Origin: Alviniconcha marisindica
Lineage: Eukaryota; Mollusca; Gastropoda; Provannidae
Assembly: GCA_018857735.1 (NCBI GenBank)
Contig: JABMCL010000191.1
Span: 951,501 to 1,015,500, forward strand
Direction: 5' to 3'
Length of the DNA: 64,000 bases
Part shown: positions 1 through 11,559 of the stretch, piece by piece
Layout: each line of letters starts with the position of its first letter
Numbering within the stretch: the stretch's first letter is position 1
Translations under genes and position numbers: made by a program
The notes under the pieces: generated by a model
Databases searched by the model: none
Told to the model about the DNA's origin: nothing
The model's input: the letters and a program-made list of their open reading frames with translations, nothing else

Positions 1-1960
1 GTCAGGACTGCAGATTCATAAACAGATTTTCCATGCCATTAACAAACTCATTAACAGTATCATACATCAGGCTGAAATTTTGTTTTATAGCACTAAGATT
101 CTGACCAGTACATCTTCCAAACAACTGTTCAGCATTACTGTCTCCATGGTACAACAAAATCCACACCTCTGATCGATCTCGTCTATTCCTTTCTGAGAAC
201 TTCCTCAATGATTTTCCAATTTCTTTCACAGCAAAATTGCCACCATTCACCAGTCTTTAGATTCTGTTACTGTTCTGCCACCCTATGTACCTGACCTTCC
301 TTTCTCTGGCAGAGACTGGTCTGAGTTCCACGCTATGTTTGAAGAAGACATCCAAAAAGATACTGAAACATATTACTGTAAAATCATGCCTCTCTTCTTG
401 CTGGCTGTTTCAAAGATCTCCCCCATTGACTCCTTCAGCTCTGGTTCTTTTCAAGCTCTTTTCAAAACTGTCATCATGAAATCAGTCTTGAAACAAACAA
501 CTCTCAATCCCAAAATTCTAAAGAACTATAGACCTGTCTCCAGTCTCTCATTTCTTTCCAAAGTACTAAAAAGAATTGTTCTCCTTCAACATGATCTCTT
601 GTTCAATGTTAGTGAGACCATCTTCAGGCAAACGATCTACTCTACCCTAATCAGTCAGCTTATCGGGCATCACAGCACTGAAACAGCACTCCACAAAATT
701 GTTAACAACCTTTTATCTGCTCAAGATGATAGCAGACCTTTGCAGTCTCTTCTTGATCTGTCTGCTGCTTTTGACACCATTGATCATTCCGTTCTTTTGT
801 CAAGTCTCAACACTTCTTTTGGTCTCTCCAGTTCTGTTCTTTCCTGGTTCCATTCCTACCTCTCCAACCACATCCAAACAGTTTCCGTCAGTGGTTCTAA
901 ATCCCTTCCAACTGTTCTCCAGTTTGGTGTCCCTCAAGGGTCAGTTCTTGCACCAATCATCTTCATTCTGTACATTCAACCTCTTTCTGCTAATTTCAAC
1001 CACCATTCTCTCTTTCATCACAGCTTCTCTGACGACTATCAGCTTTATGTCTCAGCCCATCTCAGTGAGCTCCATGAGATAATTTCTTCCTCCCAGGCTT
1101 GCATTTCCAGTGTCCAGGTTTGGATGCATCACAACAAACTGCAGTAAATGCACACAAGATGGAAGTGATTCTATTCACTCCAAAACATATTTTTAATAAA
1201 AGTTTTTTTTACCTTCTTCCATCCAGCTGAATGGTTATGACATACCTTTGTCTACCTCTGTCCAGAATGTAGGTGTCTCAAGCTCTGTTGAATCAGTTCT
1301 ATCAGTATCTTACCCATGATGCTCTCAAAACTCTCATCTGCACTTTCATTCTGTCTTGCATTGATTACTGTAATTCACTTCTCACTGGGCGCCCCCCCAA
1401 ATCTGATCTGTAAGCTTCAAAAAGTTCAAAATGCTGCCGCCTGCCTGATCTGTCATTGTGCCAGGTCTGACCACGTATTTCCAATCCCATCCAATCCCAC
1501 ATTCAGTACAAAATTATTATTCTTACCTTTAAATCATTGAACAATCAAGCCCCTTCTTACCTCTCTGAACTCATCCAGCTGTATGTTCTGTCTTGCCAAC
1601 TCCTTCGTCTTCCATCTGCTGCCTCAGGGCAAAGTGCCTTCTTCCTTCAAGCACCATTACTCTGGAACAGTCTACCTGACTCTCTCCGACACTCTTCTTC
1701 CACAGCATCATTTAAATCTGCCCTCAAAACCCATCTTTTCTCCTCTGAACTCTGAATGCCTTGCCTGTGTATGTGCGGCTGTGTGCAACTGGTTTCATGT
1801 GTGTGTGTGTGTGTTGGAAGTAATGAGAAAGCTGTTGAATGAGGTGTTGTAGTGTGTTTATGTAATTGGTAGGGTTCATTGTGCTTATTGTTTTTGTATT
1901 GTGCACGTCAGGCTCATGTTAGGTGTAAATGCCTTACAAATAATTTACATTACAAATACT
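1..1960 (+). mobile_element. L2-like non-LTR retrotransposon (LINE), degraded, runs off left edge
   Basis: Frame-shifted pieces of one reverse transcriptase can be followed across the region. At 335-1147 there is an LDLSAAFDTIDHSVLL block, then VSWF-like and YLSN segments, GVPQGSVLAPIIFILY, and a catalytic box eroded to FSDDYQLY where family members usually have FADD. At 1316-1540 lies the QKVQNAA segment, and at 1537-1755 the C-terminal end LWNSLPDSLRHSS...FKSALKTHLFSSEL followed by a stop. Stops and frameshifts show it is dead. The 3' untranslated tail (1800-1960) is shared with the relic at 41190-41535. It lies upstream of the first exon seen for the coiled-coil gene, so it is probably in an intron or 5' flank of that gene. 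Confidence 0.88.
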
Positions 1961-2535
1961 CTCAAGCAGGTCTGGTGTGCCAAATGCCCATGTTGTTTGT
2001 CCACAAATTTTAACATTAGATAATTACGTGATGTTTACCATGTTCCCATGAGCAGGGGCATGTTTAAACATGACATTATTACAGTTGCTTTTATAATTTC
2101 TTTTATTTGTTCTACCAAGAGACATGACAAGAAAATAAGCTAAAATGTCTTATATTTTCGGCCAGTTGAAGACAAATTGGGCACTAACTGGTTTTAGTTT
2201 TTCTGTAATGAGTGGTCAGTCAGTTGAAACAGTCTAGCTACACAGTAGCTATAGTGATTTGTTTGATTTCCTTTTTTATTTGTTTGCCAAATGAGGGAGA
2301 TTTTAATAAGACTGATGTGTACTTTTACATCTTTTGTAAGTTTGAGTTGATTGATCTTTCACTTTTTTATAAATACACATCAATGGTTTTAAGTAAAAAC
2401 AATTGCTGTTTTGTATTAGAAAAAAAGAAGAAGAAGACAAAATGTAAAAAGAAAACCAGAATGATGTGTAATTAGAAATAAACTAGTTGAGCAGTTGACA
2501 TAAGTTAGTGGGTTCTGCATGTGTGTTGTTCCCAG

Positions 2536-3528
2536 AATGGAGTGGTGCCCCCACCGTCACCCATCCCCACTGGAAAGAGCTTCAACTTGTTCCCAACCAC
2601 AGACATGCCAACAGAACAAGAACAGAACAGTGCGCATAAAAACATCTACATTAACCTAGCCAAGCTGCAGGCAGGGACACTGCAGACCCTGCAGGATGAA
2701 GCAGAAACAATGGAGCCCAGCTACCGAGCCACAGCCCGCAGTGCCGCAGGACTCACTTCACGAGAGCGCAGGAAAAAGAAGAAGGAGAAACAAGAGAAAC
2801 AGAAACCCAAGCGCATCAAAAGTGTGAAGCAGTTTTTTGGTCCTGTTGTACAAACAGAGCCTGAAGAGGAAGCAAAAGACATGGAAGATGAGGATGAATT
2901 GCCAGTGACACAGTATCGTCTGAGAGGACGCCAGCCCACTGTAGTCCTTGCAGATGCCACAACTGACATGATCCTTTCTCGTATGGAAGCTGGTAAGCAT
3001 GTCCGTGAAGCTGAGGCAGAGAGAGTGCAGAAAATGCATGCTGAGATGCCACCTGTAGTTGCACCCCACAACTTTCTCACTAATGACCAGCGTCTGTTTG
3101 CTCGGGTGCACGGCACCATGGGTCTCTCATGTTTGTTTGCTGTACAGAAAGCATACCGAGATCGAGAAAAGGCCGAAAAGGCCACAGCCAAAATGGAATA
3201 CATTATGGCCATGCGGGAGGAGCGTCAGCGAGCCAAGGAGAGGATTCATCTGTACCAGGATGAGAAGCGGAACCAGGTGATCCGTAAAAGGGATCAGGAT
3301 CGTGCCAGGATTCTTGACCAGATGGAGAAAAGAGAGCTGATGCGCCTCAACTATCTGGACAAGCAGCAAGAGATAAAAGGGAGAGCCAATGAGCTATCCA
3401 AAACTCTACATGCTGACAACACATTCGTGACAGAGTTCAACTCTCAGCATACCTCTGTGTCAAAGGCACTTCTGCGTCATGACAGACAAGCCAGATTTGA
3501 GGAAAAGGTCACCACTCGCAAAGACAAG
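2536..3528 (+). CDS. Coiled-coil protein, first visible exon
   Basis: This 993-bp exon contributes 331 codons in phase 0. It holds the basic cluster, the acidic linker and the start of the charged helical region. It is preceded by a pyrimidine-rich tract and CAG, and followed by GTAAGA. An in-frame stop occurs 21 bases into the intron. Confidence 0.8.
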
Positions 3529-3994
3529 GTAAGACTGATGGTTGGGGAGTAGGGCTGGTAACCTTTGGCTGGTTCACTGCAGGTGCACAGCCTCTGACCC
3601 TCGAAAGCATGATGTTGATACTGTTTCGATTTACTACTGAACAGGCACAGTGGATAGTGAAGTGATACACCATTTACTTGCTATAGACACTGCAAACTGT
3701 AGTATGTTAAGTCACACGTTTTTTTGACTTCCAACAGTGTCAACTGTAGTATCTTATGTTGCACACTTTGTGACTTGCTATATAATAGATGGTGTGTCAA
3801 CTGTAGTATCTTATGTTGCACATTTTGTAACTTGCTATATAGATGGTGTGTCAACTGTAGCATCTCATGTTGCATACTTTGCAACTTGCTATATAGATGA
3901 TGTGTCAACTGTAGCATCTCATGTTGCACACTTTGCGACTTGCAATACAGGCAGTGTGTACTGTGGTATGTTCAAGTGCACACTTTGGGACTTG

Positions 3995-4073
<79 letters not shown>

Positions 4074-5460
4074 CAGATAGTATGTTCTGTTGCACACTTT
4101 GCGACTTGTTACAGGTACAAACACTGTGAACTGTAGTGTGTTAAGGTGCACACTTTGTGGCTCACTGCAGTGTGAACTGTGGCATGTGAAGCTGCACACT
4201 TTGTGACTTTCTACAAACACTGCAAGCTGTGGTATGTTCAGCTGCATGATTTGGCACTTGCTACAGATAGAAACAATGCAAACTGTGGTATGTTAAGTTG
4301 CACACTTTATGGCAAACTACAAACTGTGCTTCATTAAGCTGCTCTTTGTGGCTTGCTACAGGTACAGTGTGATCTATATCAGGCCGTACCTGCTGTGGTT
4401 TGCCATAGCTTTCGGTGGTATTATATATGGGATGATAGTGGCAATGTTGTGATGCTACAGGTGCAGACACTGCGAACCGTGGAGGTAGAACAACAGGAGA
4501 CAGTGAAAAAATACATGGAGCACAGACAACTGATGCGGCAGACAGAGACAGCCATGGCACGCGCTGCCCTAGACACACGAATGCTACAGGTCAGTGGAGA
4601 ATGGGGATGAGGGCCTTCTCAAAGGTTTTAAATCGCATATTACTTTCATATATTACTTCCACCAGCTTTTCAGCCCTTAAGGCCAATCCCAAATTAATTA
4701 TGCTTTGATGTTCCCTGGAATTATACAGAAACTCTTGTCAATTTCATGGCAGTTCTCTTTATTTCTGAATGATTCATTTATATACAGAAACAATTTTGAA
4801 GTAACTGTTACTACTTTAAAAGCATTATCATTTCTAATGATAAAATTACAAGTCCCTCTAGTTTGTTGCAAGAGTTGGCCCTTCCTTTGACTTTGTTTTC
4901 AATGCTCATGGATCCCAAATGTACAGACTTTGTTTTTTGACCACTGAAATGGAACTGAAAACAAAACTTACTTGAAACTGCCTGATTCTTGTTACCATTT
5001 CAAGTTTGAATGCAAGTAAGTAAACATAGTGCTTAACGTCCACAGAAACCATAAGGCTTATTAGGGATGGGGAGAAGGGGGTATGGAGGTGGGGGAAGAG
5101 GGAGATTATATACCTGTCGCTATGCTGTCACCACCAGAATGATTCCTGCATTAAGATGGGCAGCAATGAGAGCCATTTTAATGTTTCAGTAGGAAGTGAC
5201 GAACAAAGCCACAAGACCATGTGTCAGGTTGATTAAATGCCTGAACTGCCTTTCAGGAGACGACAGAGAGACTGATGGAGGCTCGGCAACGTGTGGCTCA
5301 CAACAAGGCCAAGCAGGCCTCTGTGCAGGCCTTCTACCCTCTCCCACCCTCCAACGTACCACCTGCTGTGGCCACAGCACCAGCTGGCATGTCACGCTGG
5401 GAGGCGGGGGTGGTGTCACAACAGGGCAGGGTGGGCAGACACAACACTCTTCTCACATAG
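2536..5460 (+). CDS. Unrecognised charged coiled-coil protein, last three exons (5' end not seen)
   Basis: Three exons join in phase 0: 2536-3528, 4461-4589 and 5257-5460, encoding 441 residues ending in TAG. Splice sites are canonical: TTGTTCCCAG before exon 1, AAG/GTAAGA after it, GATGCTACAG before exon 2, CAG/GTCAGT after it, and CTTTCAG before exon 3. The protein starts with a low-complexity stretch (PPPSPIPTGKSFNLFP). A very basic cluster (RERRKKKKEKQEKQKPKR) and an acidic patch follow, then long charged helices rich in R, E, K and Q over about the last 250 residues. The tail is proline- and glycine-rich (FYPLPPSNVPPAVA). No catalytic motif is visible. The helix composition resembles cytoskeletal or ciliary coiled-coil proteins, but this is only an impression. 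Upstream exons should lie left of the LINE at 1-1960, unless an internal Met near 2605 is the start. Confidence 0.75.
3737..4360. repeat. Minisatellite (54-57 bp unit) with embedded TA and GA microsatellites
   Basis: Units begin GTGTCAACTGTAGTATC and recur at 3737, 3794, 3848 and 3902. Increasingly diverged copies containing CACACTTTGTGACTTGCTA continue to about 4360. A (TA)n run at about 3995-4018 followed by a (GA)n run to about 4071 interrupts the array. Units near 4110-4260 carry TTACAGGTACAAACACTG, which resembles the 3' splice site and start of the exon at 4461. Confidence 0.85.
4461..4589 (+). CDS. Coiled-coil protein, penultimate exon
   Basis: This 129-bp exon (43 codons, phase 0) starts VQTLRTVEVEQQETVKK and ends ALDTRMLQ. 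Its first bases closely resemble units of the minisatellite that fills the intron just upstream. Confidence 0.75.
5010..5110 (+). repeat. Dispersed repeat, copy 1 (TGCTTAACGTCCAC family)
   Basis: The stretch from AAGTAAGTAAACATAGTGCT through GCTTAACGTCCACAGAAACC and a following AAGGCTTATTAGGGA has a near-identical inverse copy at 16615-16680. It is probably the end of a SINE or other short interspersed element. Confidence 0.6.
5257..5460 (+). CDS. Coiled-coil protein, terminal exon
   Basis: This exon gives 67 codons plus TAG and continues the helix (ETTERLMEARQRVAHNKAKQ). It then changes to a proline-rich tail ending GRVGRHNTLLT. A possible polyadenylation signal AATAAA lies near 5942. Confidence 0.75.
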   Translation, partial: ETTERLMEARQRVAHNKAKQASVQAFYPLPPSNVPPAVATAPAGMSRWEAGVVSQQGRVGRHNTLLT

Positions 5461-7436
5461 ACACAGCTGCAGTGCTGGCAGGCTTGTCCATCATAGGCAT
5501 CACTTTGGGAAGGAGCCATGTTGCATCATGGGTAGTGGGCTCTGTGTCTATCTAAGCTTTGTCCAACTTAATACATTCAAAGTAAGCAAACAGTAGCATT
5601 TATGTGAGATATAGCAATCACAGTTTCTTTGTGAAATCAGTAGATCAGTTTATATGGTATTGGAAGGGTGGATCTGACAAAGTTGGTTCCTTCTCAAATG
5701 TTGCACTTATGGACAATGCTGATGTGTGGTGTTCCTTGCCATGTATCTTTCTCACATATTCAGCAGGCTGCATGTATCCGTTTTCAACAGCAGTTTATGA
5801 CTTCCTTGCCTGAAGGTCTGAATGGTGGTGTCACTGTGTGTGCATATGTAACAGTCTTGTGGGGCACATTAACACACACACAAACACAAAACAAAACAAA
5901 ACAAAAACCAGCCTGAACCAGAGCAGATTTGGCCAGCTGAAAATAAAATCTCAGTAAAATACTGTACATGCACGTCATCAGTACTCTAAATGGAACATTC
6001 AGGCAGTTGTTTGCAGTAATCTCAATGTAAGTTTACATAGGACCAGCATAATAATCTGAAATGTTCTGTGCAGTTTTCAAATGTTGCTTTAACTGCCCTG
6101 TTGGCCTTGGTTAATACTGAAAAATTATGTTTGTTTCCATTATGTGAAAACTTTGAAAATGAAAGTTTCAAATTCAGGTGTGTCTTCATTTTTGTTTTTG
6201 AAAAGCCCAGTTGCTGTGACTGTGGGTTTTCCTGTTAAAAGTTCCAAACAGCTTAGTTTTTACAGAAGACAGCAGCCATGTTGCTAGCACTCATCTCCAT
6301 GCCAACCTCCAGGCTATGCCCACTCATTACAGGGGGGTTCAAAGACGTGAGGGTGCCAGTCTAATGCTAGCCATAGCACTAACATCACAGGTGGCCATTT
6401 GAGTGGAAAGGAGGTGCAAATGGTACTTAAAGTACTGGCTGAATGACCACTGCTATCTATTAAGAATTAAAGTGGTAATACATTTTATGGAAAGTCACTG
6501 ATACTTCAATTTCCATGCATTTTGTTTTCTGCATATCAGCTTCTTTTCCTTAATTCCCAATACTGGCTATGCCTGTTTATGTACCTGTGACCATAGTGAA
6601 CCAATACTCCAGTGGCAAATGGCTTTCGACCATCTCAGTGATCACTAGAACTCTTGATTTTACCTTTTTCATTTCCAGTGGAGCACATGCATGTATTCAT
6701 GACAGATTTGTAAAAAAGTAAATTTTAAATCAAGCTGAATACCAGGTACACAAATTCACATAATAATCAGCCACTCTTCAGTAATATTACTTCATACATC
6801 AAATGCCTTAAAAGCATTAATACATGTTAATAATTTTATGCCAAAAAAGGAGAATGTAACTGTAAACCATGACAGTGAGGAAAATGTCTCAGTAGTGTAC
6901 CAGAAACATTTTCACTAGTTTCAGTCAGTTTACTTTAAAAGAATACATTTTTTTGTGGTGCATGTAGCTACTGTCAGAATTAATGTCCACTGCCATCCTA
7001 AAAGATTGTACAGCATTACTGTGTGCATTAAAACTGCAGTCGGCAAAAAATTGGTTCACTCAAGTGTGTAAAAAAGCCTATATCAGTATATGGCCATTAC
7101 TTTGCATGTTATATTTTGTGAATGTTAACAAACCATGCTTTTGTACTGATTGATTATTGATTTGCAATGTTTAATTAAAAGTAGATTTGCTCAAAACCGA
7201 TTGCAACAGCATGTCATGTACTGGGCACTTGCGTAACATCCAATTTATGGCTTATGCTTTTGCATCATGTGTTATTACTTTTAAGCTTTTTTCTGTTGAG
7301 AATATTTTGTTAAATTGGAATATATATATATATATTATATACAGCAGTTTACACACTTCTTGTGCTGGGTGCATGAAATGTGAAGAAAAAAAAATCAATT
7401 TATAAGCATTTCAAGGGGGGCATACATCCAAGTAAA

Positions 7437-7437
<1 letters not shown>

Positions 7438-7499
<62 letters not shown>
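7438..7499. repeat. (GT)n microsatellite
   Basis: An uninterrupted GT dinucleotide run of about 60 bases, read directly from the sequence. Confidence 0.98.
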
Positions 7500-7503
<4 letters not shown>

Positions 7504-7854
7504 ACCAAGCAACATATAGTTGCACTTGTAGTAGGCACACATGTACTGTTACAGATCTCTTTGAGTTATTAAATGCACTGAACATGATTACATTGTAAAC
7601 TTTATGAATCTTAAAGTGATTGGTAATGGTACTGTTCACAGACTTTACAGTTACCACTGGAAGTGATTAGTACTGTTCAGACTTTACAGTTACAATTTAT
7701 CTGTTCCCTTTCAGTAGTTGCTTATGTAATACTAACTGTGAGTGTTTGAATACATTTTCTGCTTGTATGTATCTGTGTGGCCACCATATGTGTATCGCAT
7801 GTCAACCTCATCATAAAGTTAAACAAAACTAAAAAACAAGACTGTAATGCAAGG

Positions 7855-8110
7855 AGCAGGGATAGCTCAGTGATAAGAGCATTGGACTCTTGATTGAAAT
7901 GCCACATGGGTGGCAGGCGACTTTTCTTCTCCAGTGTCAGCTTTCTGTGCTGACTCTTATTTGGGCATGTACAAGATCCTGGTCATTCCTGGTCATTCTG
8001 CCAAAAGTGCCAGTGGCAGGTAACAGCTAATCACATGTACACTACACACTTGGCTTCAAACTGGGGTATGGCACATGCAGAACATGTGCCAAAACAGCAG
8101 CAGTTTCACA
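7855..8110 (+). mobile_element. tRNA-derived SINE
   Basis: The 5' part GGGATAGCTCAGTGATAAGA followed by GCATTGGACTC resembles a tRNA D-arm/A-box and anticodon region. The B-box region (TTGATTGAAATGCC) is weak. A non-tRNA body follows, with CTGTGCTGACTCTTATTTGG and GCATGTACAAGATCCTGGT. The lack of a tRNA acceptor stem makes this a SINE head, not a working tRNA gene. Confidence 0.65.
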
Positions 8111-10891
8111 TGGTACCAGCCATGTAACAACCAAACAGCGTTGTAAGTACACTGTTTCAGTGGATATTCAAAAATGCACAGTGTAAAGCTACATTTACTC
8201 ATTCAGAGTTGCATACGACTAGAGCACAGTGGGTCAGCTAGGAAGCAGAGAACAGCACTATAAAGTTGCCACCACGAAGAACTTACAGACTGAATGCTTT
8301 TTAAAGAGATAAAGCAACATGCAAATTTTGGAGGATCTTAATCTTGCACTGGTTATGCTTTATACAAAAATGAAGAAAAGTTAAGTGTAACAAAAAAAGG
8401 AGGGGATTGGGGGGAGGAGGGGGGAGGGGCGGCAAATTACCTGCATGGAAATGCAGCATATAGGCATGTATTTGGTCAATCACACAAAGATGACCATCTT
8501 CTTGAGATAAGCCCAATGCATACACTGACTTGCCTCCCCCCCACCCCCACCCTGCCCATGTGTGGAAGACAAGCTTGGAAGACAAGCTCTGTTAAAACTT
8601 TTATTTGCTCTGTCTGCCATTGACCTTCTTCAGCTTCTTTCTTCTTGTACCAGTCATAGCTTTTCTTCATCCATTTTTGGTATTAAGAAGTACTTGAGCA
8701 AAACTGCAGCAAAATAAAAAAATGAGTGGCTAGAAAAGAAGAAGAAAACAGAACATCTTTCAATTTGACAAGTATAGAGAAACTGGGCTAGCTGCTCCTG
8801 TCATTGACGAAGACTAAGTTCTACCAGACGCTGTATTCAAATCCAGATAACTCACTGGAAAATGTGTCTGTAGTGAAGGGGTTAAATGGCAGGTGTAGCC
8901 AGTCACAGCAAAAGGGACATACTGTTAGTGTTACCAGTGCATTTTGATGGCACTGATGATTGCCACTGAAAGACAGCCATTAAATACTCTGTCTCTAACA
9001 ATAACATTTATATATTTTTAGCAATAATACAAAACTTGAAATGTATGACCCTTAAGTATGATTTTTATAATTTCAAACAACACAATGAGCACAACTGGGG
9101 ACTTCCAGTCCTAGGTGATTTTGTCCTGACTGAGGTGTAAAATGTGCTAAATATGTCCACATGCTCATAAATGTATAGTGACACGCACAAAACGTGCACT
9201 GAATAACAACAATTTGTGACAATATTTTGAAGAGTTTAAGGACATACCTTTTCAATATCCATCAATCCGCTTTCTTTTCCAACCAAATTCAGTTGCACAT
9301 AAATTTCAGTGCACGTTTATGCATCATGTACTGAGCTCAGCACATCATTACAATGAATTATTATATCAAAAGGCTGGATTGCAATGACATATTAATGTAA
9401 TATTTTGACCAGTCTACACACAACAGTTTTGTGACAAGGTATATGTCAAGTGTTGTACTGTGTCCACAGTGAACCTCAGGACCAGCACAGCGCCGTACCT
9501 GAGACTGCTAGAGCCAGCATGGACTGAAGGACTGTACTTTGTACACTTTTGTGCTCAGTAGTTATGTGTACAACTGAACGGAGTTTTGGCCTTAAACACT
9601 GACACACTCATTTAAAATACATTGTGCTTAAGCTCAAATAAACTATGTTTATCTGATTCATCATTGTTTAAAGTGGAAATGGTGATTGCTGTCCATTATG
9701 TAACTGGGCATGCTCACATAATTCTGATGACAATGCAAGTAGTCCTGCTAATAACTGAACAAACATGAAATTTCAGTGTTCCCAAACACAATATATCTCT
9801 GACACATAACACTTAAGCATACAGTGATACACCACATCTGCACATAACCCATACAGACTGATCCAACTTTTGCAGTGAATTTAATCAACATTTAGCCATG
9901 GGCATTTTACTACAAGCAACCTGTGATTTATTGAAATGTCATTATTTTGGACCTTGTAATCAGCATTATGTCTTGTGCTCAGCATTATGTCTTGGCCCCC
10001 CAAAAAACATGAACTCATGTTCATTTGTATCATGTCTTTCGAATTAAATTGGAGCCAAAAGTAAACCAACTGAAGGCTAAATGATTTCTTTTAAGATTTG
10101 TTCAAAAATTAATTGTCTATTGCCAGAAGATGGGGTTTACCCTGAAAAGTTGCACATTTTGAATTGTCTCATGTTTTGTGTTTTGATCTTTTATATTAGA
10201 TGTTTTACTTCTAAATTATAAAGCTACTGATGATGCTTAAAATAAACATGCTAAATTTCACAAGTGGTGTCATTTTGTGACCTCTCATTTTTTCTCAATC
10301 TTGCTTAGTTGGGTGATTAAGTTCAGTTCATGAACTCTATTTTAAAGTCTTGCTCTCACTTCACTAACCCATAAAGACATGCTTCAAATAATAAACATCC
10401 AGGGGTTAGCTTCACCATTTATACTGCTGAGCAGCTTTAGCACCGGTACAGTGTGTGTGTGCTTGAAGTAGCAGCAGTAATGGTATCACCTGCAATCTGC
10501 ATAACTGCCAGCTGACCACCAAGGAAAGGACCACCTTCAAAATAAACTACCATAAGATTTAGATTTATCCTAACAATCAGTCTTTGATTATTCTTAATAA
10601 TGGTCAGCTCTTACACTTTTTTTTTGCGAATAAATACTCAATATGCTGCCACAAGTACCACACACCACTCATGCACAAATACATATGTAGATGTACACAT
10701 TACCTATGCACGCAGCAGTTTGTTTCATAATAAACACACTGATCCCCGCAGAAGCATATCATCACACACATACATGTCGATAATCAATTATGAATAACAT
10801 GCAAGCATCATGCAAGTATCTCAGAAAACTGATTCAAGTCACAGTCTTTCCAAATGATCCCTTGCATCTCATTTAGTAAACTTCCTCAAAT

Positions 10892-11559
10892 TTACAGTGT
10901 TTCCGAACCGTCCTCCTTTCTCTTTGCCTTGCCCTTCAAAATGGCTTCCTTGAAGAGGCGACAGTACAAAGTGATGGCAGAGGGAGAGTCATCATTGCCA
11001 GGAACTGGGTATGTCGTCAGTCGTGGATCACAATTGGTGTCCACAATGCCGACAATAGGGATCAGCAGCTTGGTGGCCTCTGTCATGGCACGATGGCTTA
11101 GGAAGGCATTGTTGAGCGTGCTGAGGAAGATGCACAGGTCAGGCAGTCGCGTTTCTGACTGGAACTGAATTGTCGAGTTGGTGAAAGTGCCACCCTTCCA
11201 ATAGCGACAGTGAGAGAACTCCCCACAGTCTGCTGCTGTCTTCTCAATGACTGGCAGCATCTGGTTGTGCCGACTCAAGAACAAAATGATGCCACCACGG
11301 TATGCTATGTGGGCTGTGAAGTTCATAGCATCTTGCAATCGCACTAGTGTCTGTTCAAGGTCAATGATATCCACACCTTGTCGACAGCCAAAGATGTACG
11401 GTGACATGTAGATGTTCCTGGAACCTGCTTTGTGGCCCAAGTGGACCCGTGCCGAGAAGAGATCCTTGAGGGTCACCAGTGACTTTACATCAAAGTAATC
11501 TTCGTGCTGCAGAGACTCCTGCTCTGGGTTGTGCACTGCTACCTCTGCTGCCGCGCCTG
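10892..11559 (-). CDS. MRPS2: MRPS2 terminal exon
   Basis: This exon carries almost the whole uS2 domain. The 3' splice site is TTGCCACAG followed by CAGGCGCGG. The split codon G+CA gives Ala and keeps the frame. The ORF stays open some 18 codons beyond the splice site, so the intron boundary rests on the AG and phase match. Confidence 0.95.

Larger units (their letters stand above)
5461..10891. other. Intergenic region between coiled-coil gene and MRPS2
   Basis: This is AT-rich sequence with no coding region I can support. Only short ORFs are present, and none shows family motifs or splice-compatible partners. It contains the SINE at about 7855-8110, a (GT)n microsatellite at 7438-7499, and a purine/G-rich stretch near 8395-8430. 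A weak copy of the CTTGATAAAGG family lies near 10095-10215. The 3' untranslated regions of the convergent flanking genes probably extend into both ends. Confidence 0.6.

Noticed and set aside
2..250. Minus-strand 82-codon ORF at the left edge
   Set aside because: The plus strand here encodes LINE sequence (SSKQLF and LPPYVPDLPFSGRDWSEF), so the minus ORF is a shadow.
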